A stretch of 64,000 nucleotides of DNA, taken from contig NXFV01001251.1 of the NCBI GenBank assembly GCA_002803225.1, positions 62,001 through 126,000 on the forward strand. Reading direction: 5' to 3'. The first letter of the stretch is position 1. Each line of letters begins with the position of its first letter. The stretch is from Gamarada debralockiae (lineage: Eukaryota; Ascomycota; Leotiomycetes; Helotiales; Hyphodiscaceae). The position numbers and the translations under genes were made by a program. The notes below the pieces were generated by a model. The model made no database searches. It had not been told where the DNA came from and was given only the letters and a program-made list of their open reading frames with translations. This document shows, piece by piece, positions 33,814 through 46,618 of this stretch.

Positions 33814-35559
33814 TCGCTGACGGTCACAGGGGAGCGCGGCCCAGCTCGTTAAACTCGCACGATCTCGACAGCACAACAAAAGCTTTGGATCTGCGGTTTT
33901 CATTAATGCGGGTGCACTTCCACTTGTGCTTCTTTTTCCTTTGTCTTCAGTCATCACATCATGGTCCAAAGCTTCGAGCGGCGGAGAATCAAAAGCAAAC
34001 ACTTTCAGCGGATCGAGCGAATTCTTCGGGGCTTTTCACTTTCTACTACGGATGCTAGGGTTTTCTTTATACTTTCTGCGGTTTTCTACGACACGATCTT
34101 CGGTCAGTCAGTCAGTTCGGGCGGGTTTCACATTCAGCACAAGATCATTCCCCTCAATGGGTTTGTGTCTTCCCTGGAACAGATCTCTGGTTCTTTCTCG
34201 ATCAGCCCTCAGATTCAGCACCTCATGTCCTCATGTACCACTATTCAGCTTCTCCGCTGAGCATCTATCACACCATTGAGTTTCGGCTTCGCCATCGATT
34301 CTGTCTCGACTTCGTCGTCTTTAGTCGCCAGAAGCAGAAATTCGAACCAAAACCACAAAAATTCAGCCTCAATCGCCGTGATCAACAAAACTTCGCAATG
34401 CGCAAATATTGACAGCCCAGCGTGCTCGTTAATTACGAAGACTTCGATGAATATTAATTGCAATAATGCCATCTTCAGCCTTCATCATCTTATCACAAAA
34501 AGCAACTTCGATAAACCACCCCATAGAATTAGGCAACTAATCGTAAACTCCCTGCACAATACCTCGCCTAGTTCGATCTCATACGTACTTCAGACCTTGG
34601 ACTCCATTGAATAAAAAGGTAATGCCCCATTTTGAGATATGGTAGCTGATAGTAAGCATTTAGATTGAAGCCATCATCCGAATGCTTATGTCCAACTTAG
34701 ACACCAAATCCAAAAATCCATCACAAAATCGCAACCAGCCAAGGTTGTACCAGTATGCGACTGTTTGTACTCGTGCGACCACACTATTGCATTCAGCTCT
34801 TCCCATTCCGTAGGTTTGTACTCGCGTGGCTGGATTCTTGGCTTCGCCAAGAATTGAGGGTAATTTTGTGGCGTCCAGGGGTTGATATCCCTTGTTTAGA
34901 CTGCCCCTTGCCTGAGGTTTTTTATGCTATCCTTGATGAATGATTGAAGATAGAAGATTTAGGATCGATTGGCTGTTGATGGTTGATGGTTTAGAGGAAT
35001 TGGTGACACAGGAAGGGTCAAGGCTTGGTTTCGGATGGCGTGCTTGGTCAAGATTGTTGATCGATGTTGGGGTCGCAGAAGCTAGATTTGATCAACAGAG
35101 ATACTGAGATAGCAGAATGAATACTACATCTCTTTGCCTACGTATTCCTGTACATATGCTTCTGTGCCAAATATAATGATGTCGATCTGAATTGAAGTCT
35201 CGGTCTGCCCAGCTATTTAAGGGACTCTCATGCGCTAAGGGCCATTGTTCAGTTGCATCAATCGATCAATGGCACCGATTTCTTAAAATCCTTTCATTGA
35301 TCCGTCATTGTGTCTTAGTGAGTCTTAGCAACAGCTTTACTTCCCAGCACTACCATGTCTCTCAATGCCTTTAGCAGGAGTGGATCAGACTACAGCTCAG
35401 CAAGGTAATCTCCGCAACCCAAAACGGCGACACACCAGCATCTTCCAGCGACGAGCGATTATCACCGCATCTCTTCTCATCCACCGTTCATACTCAACAC
35501 ATCGTCAACCACCATCATTCACAACCCTCACACGTCAAATCCAGTTCCCATTCCTCATC
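33814..35559. other. 1.7 kb between convergent genes, nothing recognised
   Basis: The region lies between the 3' ends of the RRM gene and the gene on the minus strand. Only overlapping short frames occur. It is T- and C-rich for the first 800 bases, which may include a long 3' UTR. Confidence 0.5.
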
Positions 35560-37554
35560 TTAACACCAACATTCTCCACACCACTCTCCCACCAAACTAC
35601 GATCCTCAATCTCCTCCGAGCCTCTAACACCCACATTCCACATCCTCTTCCTTAGAACATTTCCATCCAAAGAATTCCTGTACGAATGCTTCTCCACGCC
35701 CGGGCTCCACAGTCTCTCCACCCTATCACGTTCAGGGACATTTCGGATGGGAGATGGGGTGCGACACATCCACTCCGATTCCGTCATTGAAAGGGTCGTC
35801 ATGTTTTTATCGAGTATCGAAGGCTCGGCATCTGCGTTATTGGCTTCATCGTCCTCATCTAGGTCTTCTTCCATTAGCTGATTTGTCTCGGATGGTAGGA
35901 CAGGCGATTGCATGATAGGCGACAGATGCTTAGGAGGTGAAGAGCGACGATGTTTTCGCATCGTGATATTCGGAAGGTTGAACACGCCTCCCAGCTGTCT
36001 TTTCGGCGGTGTCATCCTTGGTACTGATGAATGCTCGGAGGGTGCATTAACATATGGTTTCTCGCTAGATGTCGAATCTCTATCTTCCTTCTCCCAATCG
36101 TCATTAAGGCCAAAAGTCGATGCAATGATAGGCATAACGGACGCGACGCCGATGATGGGCGGCTCTGGAGATTGGGTATCGCGCTCGAAATAGGAGCGGA
36201 GAGATGGCGTGATGGAAATGCTGTTCGAGACTGCGGAGGAGTTTCGTGAATGATGGCCGTGATTTAGGGAGGTGCTTCGGGTGGGGATTTCGGGGAGTGG
36301 ACGATTGAGGATGTCGGCCCAGCGACGAGGTGGGGAGGTTGGGGTTTGTGGTTCATCATCATCAGTACCCTCATTATCGTCGAGTGCTGGTTCGAAGAAT
36401 TTGGATTTGGGAAATTTGGTCATGAGATTGAGTGGGTATGAGGAGACCGTTCTGGGGAGATTGAATAGGGCGGCGGGTCTGTTGGAATGTTTCGCTGCAG
36501 GACTGTCGTCGAAAACGGTTGTCATCCAGGGCGTATTTGAATTGTTTGAAGAGACTGAATCTCTGGGTTCGGACTCCTGCTCCACTTCGTCGACGTGGAT
36601 TTTGATTTCGGTGTTGTCGTCTTCTTGTAGTGGCTCTTGCAATTCGCGCGGGTGACCATTGAGTGACAGGAGACTTGGCGATGCTGGGAGGAGGGCTCGA
36701 GTGTAGTTGGTGGGAATTAGTTGCAATGATACGAGACTGTCCCAGCTACGGTAGTGGAATTGGAAGGTCGCGAAAGGCTTGTCTTTTGGATCTTTGAGGT
36801 GCCAGTCGTAGAACTTCGCGTCTTGGGGTTTTTCGAGAAGTCCTCCTGTCGGCATGCTATGAACCATCAGCATCTTTCTTCGCATCTCACGCCATTCGTA
36901 GAGACTTACACAATTCCCCATATATCCTGACTCCTAAACTCCTTTGGCTTAGGCATCCTCCTTCTGCGACCCCGAGCGCGATACACAAGAACTTCAATGA
37001 GACCTCCTTCCTCCGCCGCCGAGCGCTCTGCGTCTTCCTCGACGAAGAAAAACAGCCGCGCCTCCGTACCGTTGTTCTTGTAGACAGTGCCGTTATCTTT
37101 GTAATTCCACCGCTCGCTGGGATCAAAGAGACCTCTCATGACCTGTCCACTTGGCTTCGTCGCTGAGTTTGCGCCCCAGGATGTAATAAGTCGACCGTTC
37201 ATGAAGAGTTTGAAGTAGTACCATGGTGAAATCGCGGCGGCGGCTTCTATGATGCTATATCGAAGCCAGAATCGCGCTCCTACGGCAACATTAGCCAAGT
37301 CTTGTAAAATGAGAGATGCTTGATCGCGTGCCTGATACAGAAGGGATATAAACGGCGACAGTCGATGGCAGGCCAAGTATAGGATCGGCCTTGCTATCTA
37401 AAACGTCTGAGTAGGAGGTGTCAAACGCTGGGTTGTCGTTCGAATTGGGACTTCGGAAGGTAAATTGGGAGGAGTCTGGATGTGCGAATTCTGGGTGAAT
37501 TTGGAGTTCCCATTGGGAGATCACATTGAGCTTAATTCCCTTGTGCGTCGGCAT
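35560..37554 (-). CDS. conserved filamentous-fungal protein of unknown function
   Basis: Three exons (37554-37332, 37279-36910, 36856-35560) encode 629 residues. The first 320 or so are conserved in character: MPTHKGIKLNVISQWELQ, AVYIPSVSG joined to ARFWLRYSI, SPWYYFKLFMNGRLITSWG, GLFDPSERWNYKDNGTVYKNNG, GGLIEVLVYRARGRRRRMP, and DIWGIV joined to MPTGGLLEKPQDAKFYDWHLKDP in separate blocks. The rest is low-complexity Ser/Pro/Asp-rich, probably disordered. I recognise the block order from uncharacterised ascomycete proteins but know no function. Intron 2 (36857-36909) is ordinary. Intron 1 (37280-37331) requires a GC donor. The total of 1890 bases divides by three, which supports the model. Two hydrophobic Trp/Tyr-rich strands might form a beta-sandwich; that is a guess. 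Confidence 0.78.
37280..37331 (-). other. GC-AG intron in the conserved fungal gene
   Basis: A 52-base intron with donor TCAG|GCACGC and acceptor GCCGTAG, and GGCTAATG as likely branch region. All GT dinucleotides in the last 75 bases of the exon fall in phase 0, whereas the downstream exon needs phase 1. Only the GC donor gives the SVSG-ARFW junction. Confidence 0.6.
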
Positions 37555-39740
37555 GCTGTCGATGTTTTCAAGGATGCGATTGACTCTTGATTGAAAGGAA
37601 GTCGCGATCGAACGTTGAGTTTCGTTTGATAATTGAAGTTGGAATGGATTGACCGCAGACGCCGTTGAAGCGCGTCTCGCTCTCTGTGCAAAAGTTCGGC
37701 TTGCGACCAAGTACAAAAAAACCACCAAAAATTCATCGGAAAATTAGAGGTAACTCGAGTAACTTAAAAAAGAAGAACGAATATGATTCAAAACAAAGAC
37801 CAAAATGGCAAAACTCCGACAGCCCAGTAACGCGGGACATTTCATGGAAACCTACGAGGCGTACCCGCATAAAGGTCTAGGCTGTAAAGGGGGGGACCAT
37901 GAATAGATTGCTGGATCGGTTTCGGTGCGCTACAACCCACGCCATCCTCCTTATTCATGTACCAGAAAATCTCTTATTTGAACATGTATATAAGGATGTT
38001 TGTGAAGACGAGGAACAGCGGAAATCATCGACACGTGACCACGTGGGAGGTGGAGTTGTAGCTTGCCCCTTTTCGACTTTCGGCTTCCGGCTTCGGTGGA
38101 TTCGAAGACCAAAACGGTCTAAATCGTTGAGAACTTGGGTAATTTGTAACGAAAATAAATCATTAGCATGTACAGCTCGCATCGTCCACCAAATGACTTC
38201 AAAAATACACTGATATAAGTCAAGGATTTCAAGGACTCCGCAAGTCTCGATATGCTTCGCTTCGTGACAGAACCGACCACCATGCGGCCGCGAGCGAGGC
38301 TCCAAAAAATACCCTGATAGATTTTGGAGCCAAAAATTTTTTTTTTTTTTTTTAAACAGTAGATGCTGTAGGAGAAAGAGTTTAACAGCTTCAAAAATCC
38401 AGAGATGTAATAAGCAAAACTCAAGCAATAATAGAGGCGGCATGGTATTCCTATCCAACAATCAGGCGGAACTGATTGTTTAAAGGGGCAAATTGGGGCT
38501 GCTTATACAGCGTGGTTCGAATGCCACTATCGAACATCACTAATTTGATTCTTAAAGTTCTTACTTTAATATATGAATTCCTCAACGCTCTGCTCACATA
38601 AACGCGGAGTCGGCGTCCAGCGACAATACCGGTTCTCCTATGGTCTACTGGCCTAGGACACCATTTAAGGCCGCAGATAATAGGATGTAGACCCTTCTTG
38701 GTAATAAGATTAATACAGAAGTAAAGACGGTTACAAGATTACAGAGATTCAAAAAGCATGCTACGGCAATGGCATCAACGGATATCACGAGCCCCTCTCT
38801 TGGATTTTACAATAAGAGTGGTCGTACTTGGATCTTTTTGATGAATGCCGGTGTACTCGCATTACGACAGCATAGGAGGAATCTGACTTTACCAGATAAT
38901 CCTACGAGTCCAAGACCATTTGTCGAAGGCACGCCAGGAAAGCATGTTTCACGAGTTCTGCTTAGATCACGTCTTCATGCTCCACAGGTAGTTTTCACGG
39001 CAGTTTCAAGAACTCCGAGCTGTCACTGACATTCCCAAAGCCATTCCTTATATACAGGTACCCCATTGTCGCTCATTTGCTTAGGACAGCCTTTGTGTCG
39101 TCCTCCTTGTCCAACAACCCCAGATTTCTTATCGCTCCTGCTTTCGGTGCATCATCTCGGGGATGCGCAGCTTCCGCTTTTCGGTATGCGTGTTGTAATG
39201 CTCGTACTCTTGTGGCCTGAAGCAAGAGATGGAGTCAGCAATTGTGATGCACGAAGCGGGGTCCTCTCCATTAGCAACCAACCTCCTTCTTGTGGTGCAA
39301 GCATTCATAGTAATCCTCTAACACCGGTACACATTTCCGCTTGCCTGAATCGTCCTCGGAATTGGTATTGACGACGTAGCAAGCTAGGACCTCTTGCCAG
39401 AAGGGAAAGCAGCGTGAGACACCTGCGGAAAGAAATTGTTAGCCATTGGGATCTTTCGAGACACAGATCGAGTCGCGACAGAATCACGATATGCAGGATT
39501 AAACGTGCCGCCATTGAGTCCGAAGCCTGAAGACATCTTGTGTGGTCAATTCGATGTGTTCGTCGTGGGGAGCTTTGAGATGAGGTTCAGTCGGGACATC
39601 TTCAAAATGCCACTAACGACTCAATATTGCCTTAAATATGAGGCACATAGAGCGTATCAAGAAAAAGCTGGACAGCTTGACAGCTGTGTTGAAATAGAGC
39701 TAAGAAGCCCAAGTTCTTACTTTTTACCTGAATTTGAGGT
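37555..39740. other. 2.2 kb divergent intergenic region
   Basis: The region separates the minus-strand gene from the Sec39 gene. It contains two close CACGTG sites (38032-38037 and 38040-38045), a run of 17 T at 38337-38353, and otherwise only short overlapping frames. No transposon remnant could be named. Confidence 0.5.
38337..38353 (+). repeat. homopolymer T run
   Basis: Seventeen consecutive T bases, preceded by five A bases. Such runs are prone to length error and to nucleosome exclusion. Confidence 0.9.
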
Positions 39741-42700
39741 ATGGCGGGATCCAGCTTATCCCCCGCTAAAGCTCTACTTCTGGCAGTTCGACTGGCTACC
39801 AAGGCCAATATATCTACGATCCGAACACTTGTCTCCCAACATCCAAAGACGCTCCGTACCGAAATCGTTCTGCGCGTCCTCCTAAGCCATTTACCAGAAA
39901 GTCTCGAATCCTCAGAATATGTTCCATTCATACAAGATCTGGTAGCAGGGAATCTTCGGGAAGATTCCAATTCTCCAGTCGACGCGTCTTCTCTAGAGGA
40001 ACTCAGCGAACCGGCAGCAAGCAAACGGGTTAGAAAGTTGCATTTACTTCCTTTGCTATGGCCGACAGCTCCCGCAGACGCACCGGCAGATCCTCTCGTC
40101 CAGTTTCTCATACATCGATCATTAAGGATTGACGAAAATACTGGTCTGATAACTCAACTGCCGGAGTTACTTGTTCCTTTCCTTCATCACTCCGTTTACC
40201 TACGAACGTGGATGATCTCGACTGTTCTCCCACTTCTGCGACTGAATTACGAATACCACCCCCAAGATGGCGCAAATATTTCAATACCCACATTTGAAGG
40301 CTTGGACGATCAAACTGGAATCGCAATGCTACTCTCAAGAACTGGGAGTTCCCAAGGGGACGAAAATACTGTCGGGCGTGACTTGCGGGGGCTGATTGGA
40401 CCTTGGATGTATGGAGATACAAGATTGAAGCGGAGAAGACTGCGAAAGAACTCATCCTTCGACGCTCAAAACGTTGTGTCTCTAGATGAAGCTCCAGCCC
40501 CGCCTACCAACGAGAAATGCGCTAGCTGGGAAGAAGTGTTCAACTGGGTCACGGCACAAGCTACCGCATCATGGAAGACTGCTGTGCAAGCCGTTGAGCA
40601 ATGGGATGGACCAGGAGATGTAGATCTTGGAGGTTATGAGGACGGTACTGACTGGCTGGACGAAGACGACCAACAACATCTAGAACGACGATATGCTCGC
40701 GCAGCATTATCTTGTGCATATCTTATTTCTGATGAATCTATGGAAGCACTAATGGGTATTCGTAGGATTCTAGGCAGAATCCACACACTGCTGGATCATG
40801 ATCCTCTGCCGACATTAGAGGTTGCTGGGTCGCTTCTATCTCCTGTATCAGGTGTTGAGAGCCTCCTGTCCGCGAAGAACAACGCTTTTCTTCGAGGTGA
40901 CCTTTTAGAAGAGAAGAACGTTCTGACTACCCCGAATGAATCATCAATCAAGCTACTCCACGCCTTGTTAATCAGTGCCTTCCTGATTCGCAGAGCCGGC
41001 CCTCGCATGTCAGTCAGAAGGGTCGGGCAGCTCGTCTTGCTACAAGACGAACGGGAGCAAAAATATGAATTTGAAAGGCTCGTTCAAGCCGTGATTAGCA
41101 AAGGTGCACAATCACCTGACGATAGATACTGGGTTCGAGCGAGAAACGAATTATTGTGGTTGCGCAGCTGGGGTGCCGAAGAACTTACGGAAGGTGCAGG
41201 TGTCGGAAAGGGCGTTTTTGGAAGGATCCCAAAAGAGTTCATCGAGGTTGCACTTTTGAAGGGACTTTTATCAAATAACCGTGGGTTCTCTTTATGCATC
41301 ATCAAAATTCACTGGCCTAACTCTTTACAGGCATCTCGCTCGCACGGCAAATTTACGAGACTGCTCCAGACCGACCGATATCTCAAGGAACTCTCCTGAA
41401 GACGGTCCTCTCCGAAGCTATGAATGCCTACGATAATGCTACAAACGCGAATAAGACCCGAGGTGGTCTCAAGAGATGCAATGACATTTTGAAAGCATTT
41501 CCAGGTACGTACCAGATTCAAGTGTTCCAATATTTCACTCCTGTTGAGCGATTGTGGGAAGTCAAGGAATCCGCCCTGTTGCAATTGCTCAAGACTATTG
41601 AGCGGTTTTGGTACTCCCGGAGCAGGATGTCCCGATCCTGGCCGGAATCTTGATTTCCAATCTTTGATTTCTATTGAACGAATGTTACAACTTGGAAATT
41701 CGCTTTTTCTAATCGTTCATGTCTATTGAACGATTATGGATACCCGCAAAATCTATCTTTTCTCATCATTCACCTCTTTTGAACGATTGCTAACTCCGGG
41801 ATTTTACAGAGACATTGACGGAGTCGTGGGAGGCAGAGCAACTGGAACACCTACTCACTGTTACTCACTCGATTGGAGAATATCGACTTGTATTCAAACA
41901 AGGAGAGCCTTTTAAGCCAGTAACTCTACGTGTCCATGGCGATCCAATTTCGATAATCGGAAAGGTACTTGACCAAAATCGACGAAGCTACACCAAAATC
42001 AACGATTTCGTACGCATTGGCAAGGGGATGGTGAGTTTGGATCCTTGAACGGAGTGAGCAATTTACTGACTGCCCGCTTAGGTAATGGCAGGCCTGACAT
42101 TCCGAACTACTAAAGGTCAAACTACAATCGCTCGAATGACGGAGGGGCAGGTCCATGAACAGGAGGCTATTGCCGAGAAGCGCGTTGTCAGTATGTGTAT
42201 AGATGCCGCCTTGGCCGAGGACGACTTCGAAACAGCATACTCCTACATCATGACCCGTCTCGTCAACATCGCCGGTCCGGCACAAGAGCGCACACCTGAT
42301 CACGATCGAAAGGGAGGCCTTTTCGCTGAGCCACCACCAAAAGGGCTAGACGATTGGTCGTGGCGAGCTGCATTGCAAGCTGGGAAGTATCGTCGAACTT
42401 CACAAACCATCAAGCCGACACACCTTGGAAACGCGAGCGGAAACCCCGAGATTCGCCATTTGGAGCAACGTATGGAGTGTTTGTCTCATGCCGTCAGACT
42501 TGCACCTAAATCTACTCTGCAGGAGATTCTGAATGGTACGTCCCAGGTCTGCCAGATTCATAGGTCCCAATCATTCATCTGTATTAAGCGGTTCCTAGAG
42601 ACTCAAGAATCTGCTTTCTCTCAATATTTCATCTCTGTTGAACGATTACTAACCCGGAAAAATAGTCTTTCGTCGCTGTGAGGAGGAACTGGACTCCCTA

Positions 42701-43048
42701 TCCAAGCAAGAAGACGAGCAGGAAGCAGCATGGGACGCGCAGGGTGATGATCAGGTTATGCCAGGCGGTTTTGGAGCTGCGCCGAAGAGCATCACGAACA
42801 AGTCGGCGTCTCGGGCTGAGGAAGCACCTATGTCCTTATTCGATCTGTCTCGAGGAGCGATTACGCGTGCACAGAGCGGGTTTGGGTCGTTGTCGAGGGT
42901 CTCTACACCAGATTCGGGCACTGGTGGCGCCCCGAGAGAGCGGAAGCGGGATCAGTTGAGGAATGCGGCGGTAGGAACGGTCGCGGCGGGTGTTGGATGG
43001 CTCATTGGCGCACCTGGGGTTGCTAGAGAGGAGCATGAGGATCGCTGA
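39741..43048 (+). CDS. SEC39: Sec39 domain protein, ER tethering complex subunit
   Basis: Five exons (39741-41280, 41331-41504, 41810-42030, 42082-42535, 42666-43048) encode 923 residues. The N-terminus MAGSSLSPAKALLLAVRLA and the alpha-helical blocks that follow (LRTEIVLRVLLSHLPES, YVPFIQDLVAG, LLHALLISAFLIRRAGP, YWVRARNELLWLRSWG, FIEVALLKGLLSNN joined to RISLARQIYE) match fungal Sec39/Dsl3. This protein is a subunit of the Dsl1 (NRZ) complex that tethers COPI vesicles returning from Golgi to ER. The C-terminus is disordered, ending with GTVAAGVGWLIGAPG. Introns 1 and 3 are ordinary (50 and 51 bases). Introns 2 (305 bases) and 4 (130 bases) are built of a repeated unit shared with the aminotransferase gene. 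Confidence 0.88.
41505..41809 (+). repeat. introner-like intron with five tandem units (Sec39 intron 2)
   Basis: The 305-base intron contains five diverged copies of a unit ending in TTGARCGATT, with cores at 41544-41553, 41598-41607, 41674-41683, 41726-41735 and 41779-41788, thus spacings of 54, 76, 52 and 53. Each core is preceded by a CAATCTTTCATCTCT-like stretch. Only the last copy runs into the intact branch site (GATTGCTAACTCCG) before the acceptor ATTTTACAG. Confidence 0.75.
42536..42665 (+). repeat. introner-like intron with two tandem units (Sec39 intron 4)
   Basis: The 130-base intron has cores at 42584-42593 (TTAAGCGGTT) and 42638-42647 (TTGAACGATT), 54 bases apart. Its start (GTACGTCCCAG) resembles that of intron 2 (GTACGTACCAG), and its end is GATTACTAACCCGG followed by AAAAATAG. 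Confidence 0.75.
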
Positions 43049-43990
43049 GTGAATTTGAATGATTGAATAGGATACATTGCTTGGCGTCATGAGCTCATGA
43101 TTCGATGGATGGGCTGGGTATACCCTATTTGTAGAAGTATCTTGCTGGAATCGTAATCCTTCAACCCATTTTAACGATTTGAAATCCGACCCAAGCCCCC
43201 GGCACATACAAGAATCTTCAATCGCTCTTTTGGATTCAACATTCGAACTAAAGGTCTCCCGGAATAACGTTGAGGTATCCCAAGAGACTGGAATTTTGAA
43301 TCTTTGAAAGGGATTGAATGATCAGCATTCTTTATCCTATTTTATAAAGTAAAAGCCCATTCACTGTCTCTGTGAGTCTGCGGGGTCACTGATAGAAGTT
43401 TGACATGTCTTGGCTTTGGCATATCCGGGAGTTCCTCGGCACTTCACTGATTTTGAATGATTCAGAGAGCTGGATCATGTGGAATTTATGAATCGTTCAA
43501 TGAGGCTGGGAATTTAGGAATGGATGATTTTCACGCTTCTTTTTCATGGTAGTAATACTGAATTTCAATCTTTCATACTCACTGGGCGATTGAAGCAGCG
43601 GCGGGCTGGGGGCGAGACAAATACAGAACATCTCCTCTTCGAACACTTGTCTATTGTAAATTACAATGTTTGCATTTCTAACAAATCTTGAAAAGTCAAA
43701 CTGCCAGGATAGGTGATAAAGATATAGCAGACGATACAGACAGTGCTGAAAACTCTTGGATTTTGACAGAACTTGAACAAAAACTAAGATGGCTATTGAC
43801 AGCGAAATCGCAGCTGCCATGGGCTATATAGAATCCTGAAGGCTGTCGAGACTTTTCACAAAGTAGAATTTCGGGTGAGACCCTACCCATAGGAGAGATT
43901 GAGTCATATTCATTCAGTTCCTGTGAATTATTCGCCTTCAATTGATTCCATGTGAGCAGTTAAAGCCCAATCGCTCACTCTATCTGAAAA
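43049..43990. repeat. scattered copies of the introner-like unit, both orientations
   Basis: Downstream of the Sec39 stop codon the same core recurs in degraded form: TTTGAATGATT at 43054-43064, TTGAATGATT at 43453-43462, inverted AATCGTTCAA at 43491-43500, GGGCGATTGA near 43584 preceded by TTTCAATCTTTCATA, and inverted AATCGCTCA at 43969-43977. Short length and divergence make individual copies uncertain; the clustering is the argument. Confidence 0.45.
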
Positions 43991-46618
43991 ATTGAAATCA
44001 AGGATATGAACAAAGGAGTTCATACCTCGAAGTCACCTTCTGCAATCACTCAACTCAGTCGAGTAGCTGATATCGTAAATTCCAATTTCAATTGTGGTGT
44101 GAGGTCGTGGACGGATTGATGGATGAAGAGTACGTGTCTCTGCAGGACATCTTACTACACTCTACTCTAGATACTCTACTCATTATTTTGCATTCCACTC
44201 ATATCGAAAGATAGAGTATCTTCAAGACTAAAAAGGCGTCTCTCCACTTGCTTCAAAGTCTCCCGAATTTCCTTGACAAAGATTATCTTGCAGCATCTTG
44301 CCGGCAGGAATTGTTGTGTGTAGAAGTTCTGATTTCAAGGTTCAGAGTTCATAGGAACGGAGTATCGTAAACAACAGCGTTCCGGTCACTGAATGTTTTC
44401 AAACTGCCGAAGGAGGTCCCGGGCTTGGTGGGAGAAAACCTCCAGCCGTCCTCGGAGTAGACCAATCAATTTGAAGTGGACACAACGCCTCCGTCCAGGA
44501 TCGAATTCCAATATTATGGAGCTCAGAAAACAGAACGTGTGGAGAATCATACTGACAGGCTCAGTTGGACTTTTGGGTCATTAGATTGAGAGGTTGGATC
44601 GTTCAGATATCACGAGCGAGTCGATGTCCTTGAACCTCTTTGGCGAACTCGTCAGATCCTGCCCATCAATGTACTAGGTACAGTTCACTGTGCCATGTAG
44701 ATGTCGTAAACCTATATAACTTCACCGAGCACAATGTTTCACGGTTGTTCTGACCCATTTTCAAAAGTCCATAGTCGCTGATGACATCAGAACTCAGAAG
44801 CGACTTTGGAGCTTCTTATCTCCTATCATAACGGTCAAAATAACACCCAAAATCTCACGACGAAGTCAAGTTACCACCAGCACCGCACTTAAAGTTGGTG
44901 GAATAGTTGCAGAAGATCATCGCAATATGACGAAAGTGTGACCTTTCAAAAATTCATTAATCATAGTGCGATCTGAGTCGGAGAAAGCCCCGTCCGACTC
45001 AAAACGCAGATCTCTTCTCCAAACTTCCGGCTTGACGCGATTCCGTGACAATCACCCAACCAGAACACAGAAGTGTGTACGCCGGTAGCATGATAAGGAA
45101 CAACTCATCCATATCAAAAAATCTGAAGGGTTTTCTGTTGCTGCAGAGTACAGCATCCGGTCGCTATCCGTAAGTCCCATTCGACTACGCGGACTGCAGT
45201 ATCTTCGTCTCTTGGTGGATATCGGCCGGGGCAAGCGAAGGAGTCTGCAGGGTTCATGGAGACCGAGAGATTGAGGAGACCTAAACGATAAGAGTCAATC
45301 TGGGCGACCTTGGATCGCTCACTCCTCTTGAATCTTTTATCAATCTCTCCGCAAACTTCCTTCCTTCTCCTGCCGTGTTGCCAGACGCGCTCTCCCAAAT
45401 GCGCGCTGAAACGTGCCAGAGAGAGCAGCCTTGACCTCTCCAAATCTCTGCCATGTGGTTTGCCGATTGGCGCTTCAGAGCTTGGGACAGCTCTGGTGGC
45501 TGGATGAGCTGTAGCCCGAAGAACCGGGTTCTGCATCAGGCTCGGTGGACAACCGGATTGGGAGGATGTGCTCAAGGTTAATTCTTTGGCGAAGATCGAA
45601 TGAACCAATGATGCGATTATCTGCAAGCCGCTCGACATGGATCCTTTTGCGAATCTGTCCAGCCTCGATCTGGAGCCCTTCCCTCGAGTTGCATCGCTTC
45701 CTTCCTCTTGGGAAGCTATTTTTAATCCCATCGGCCTCCGAGGCTTTGGAGACTCCTGAATAATATCCAAAGATTCGAGAACGAGTATAGAGTTTGCCAG
45801 GATGATTTCTGAACCTGAGGAAAATTTTTGAATTGGGTTTTCAACGATTTGGATCCTCAAAATCTCCACGGACATCCGTGTTAATGCATCAGAGGATCAT
45901 CATCAGTCCTCATGCCGTGTCCTGACCAAGGGCCTATAAGATTGCAGTGAAGAATACCAAAGGCTTGGGGAAGCACACCCTCAATTGGTGCCCTCACTGC
46001 TGTCAGCAAATTGGTGAGAACCTTCATGTAATCCGCACCCATAAACTTCGCATACGATGGTGGGGTAGTACCAGCAAAAATCCACTTCCGGCGATTGGAA
46101 GCGGGTGGCATGCCTTGAGGCGTTTTTTTAGACCCTTTTCCGCTGTCCAACTTTCAGCTCAAGCCACATTCAGGCCAAATCCCACGGCCATGCAAAATGC
46201 AAATGTTGTGATAAGCCGCATGCGGCTTCAGGGTATGGTTAATTAATTTTCTATCAATAGTCTGGGCGGCCAGCAAGGCGGAGAGCTACTGTGCTCAGCT
46301 GAGACAACCACATACATATTATAACATTTCCCCTCCTCGCCCCAAAAAGATTTTGAATCTCACGATGCCTCCGATCGCACGTCGATTTTGACCTCGATTC
46401 TTTTTGTGGTACAGTCGACTTCATCTTGTGTTGCATTTCCCAAGAACAGCTGCAGGGTTGTCGATCTCCTCACTTTTTGACCCCCAAAAGCCAAAAGATC
46501 CCCTACAACGCTAGGGCAATCGGATCGCTCTCTGGCAGGCACCCTTATTGTATTAGCGAGGTCTTGACTGTCGATTACACAGCATCATTTCTCAACAGAG
46601 CTGCGAGCTCTGACGTGG
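43991..46618. other. long intergenic region with weak minus-strand frames only
   Basis: About 2.6 kb. Two adjacent minus-strand frames (45881-46150 and 45114-45875, 89 and 253 codons) are open but show no recognisable domain or convincing splice link. The final 200 bases before 46619 are likely leader of the next gene. Confidence 0.45.

Noticed and set aside
33421..34002. Long minus-strand and other-frame ORFs opposite the last exon of the RRM gene
   Set aside because: They mirror the Arg/Gly/Asp/Tyr codon repeats of the real exon; the products are low-complexity (His- or Ser/Thr/Ala-rich) without a domain.
33926..34279. Ser/Phe-rich ORF after the RRM gene
   Set aside because: It lies in T/C-rich sequence that looks like 3' UTR; the overlapping frame is equally open, and there is no domain.
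38510..38545. GGTTCGAAT word resembling a tRNA B box
   Set aside because: The bases on either side do not pair into a five-base T stem and no A box lies at the right distance.
45114..46150. Two minus-strand ORFs of 253 and 89 codons as a candidate gene
   Set aside because: They are in different frames separated by a stop, no splice pair links them well, composition is unremarkable and no family is recognised. They are kept only as a remark in the intergenic entry.
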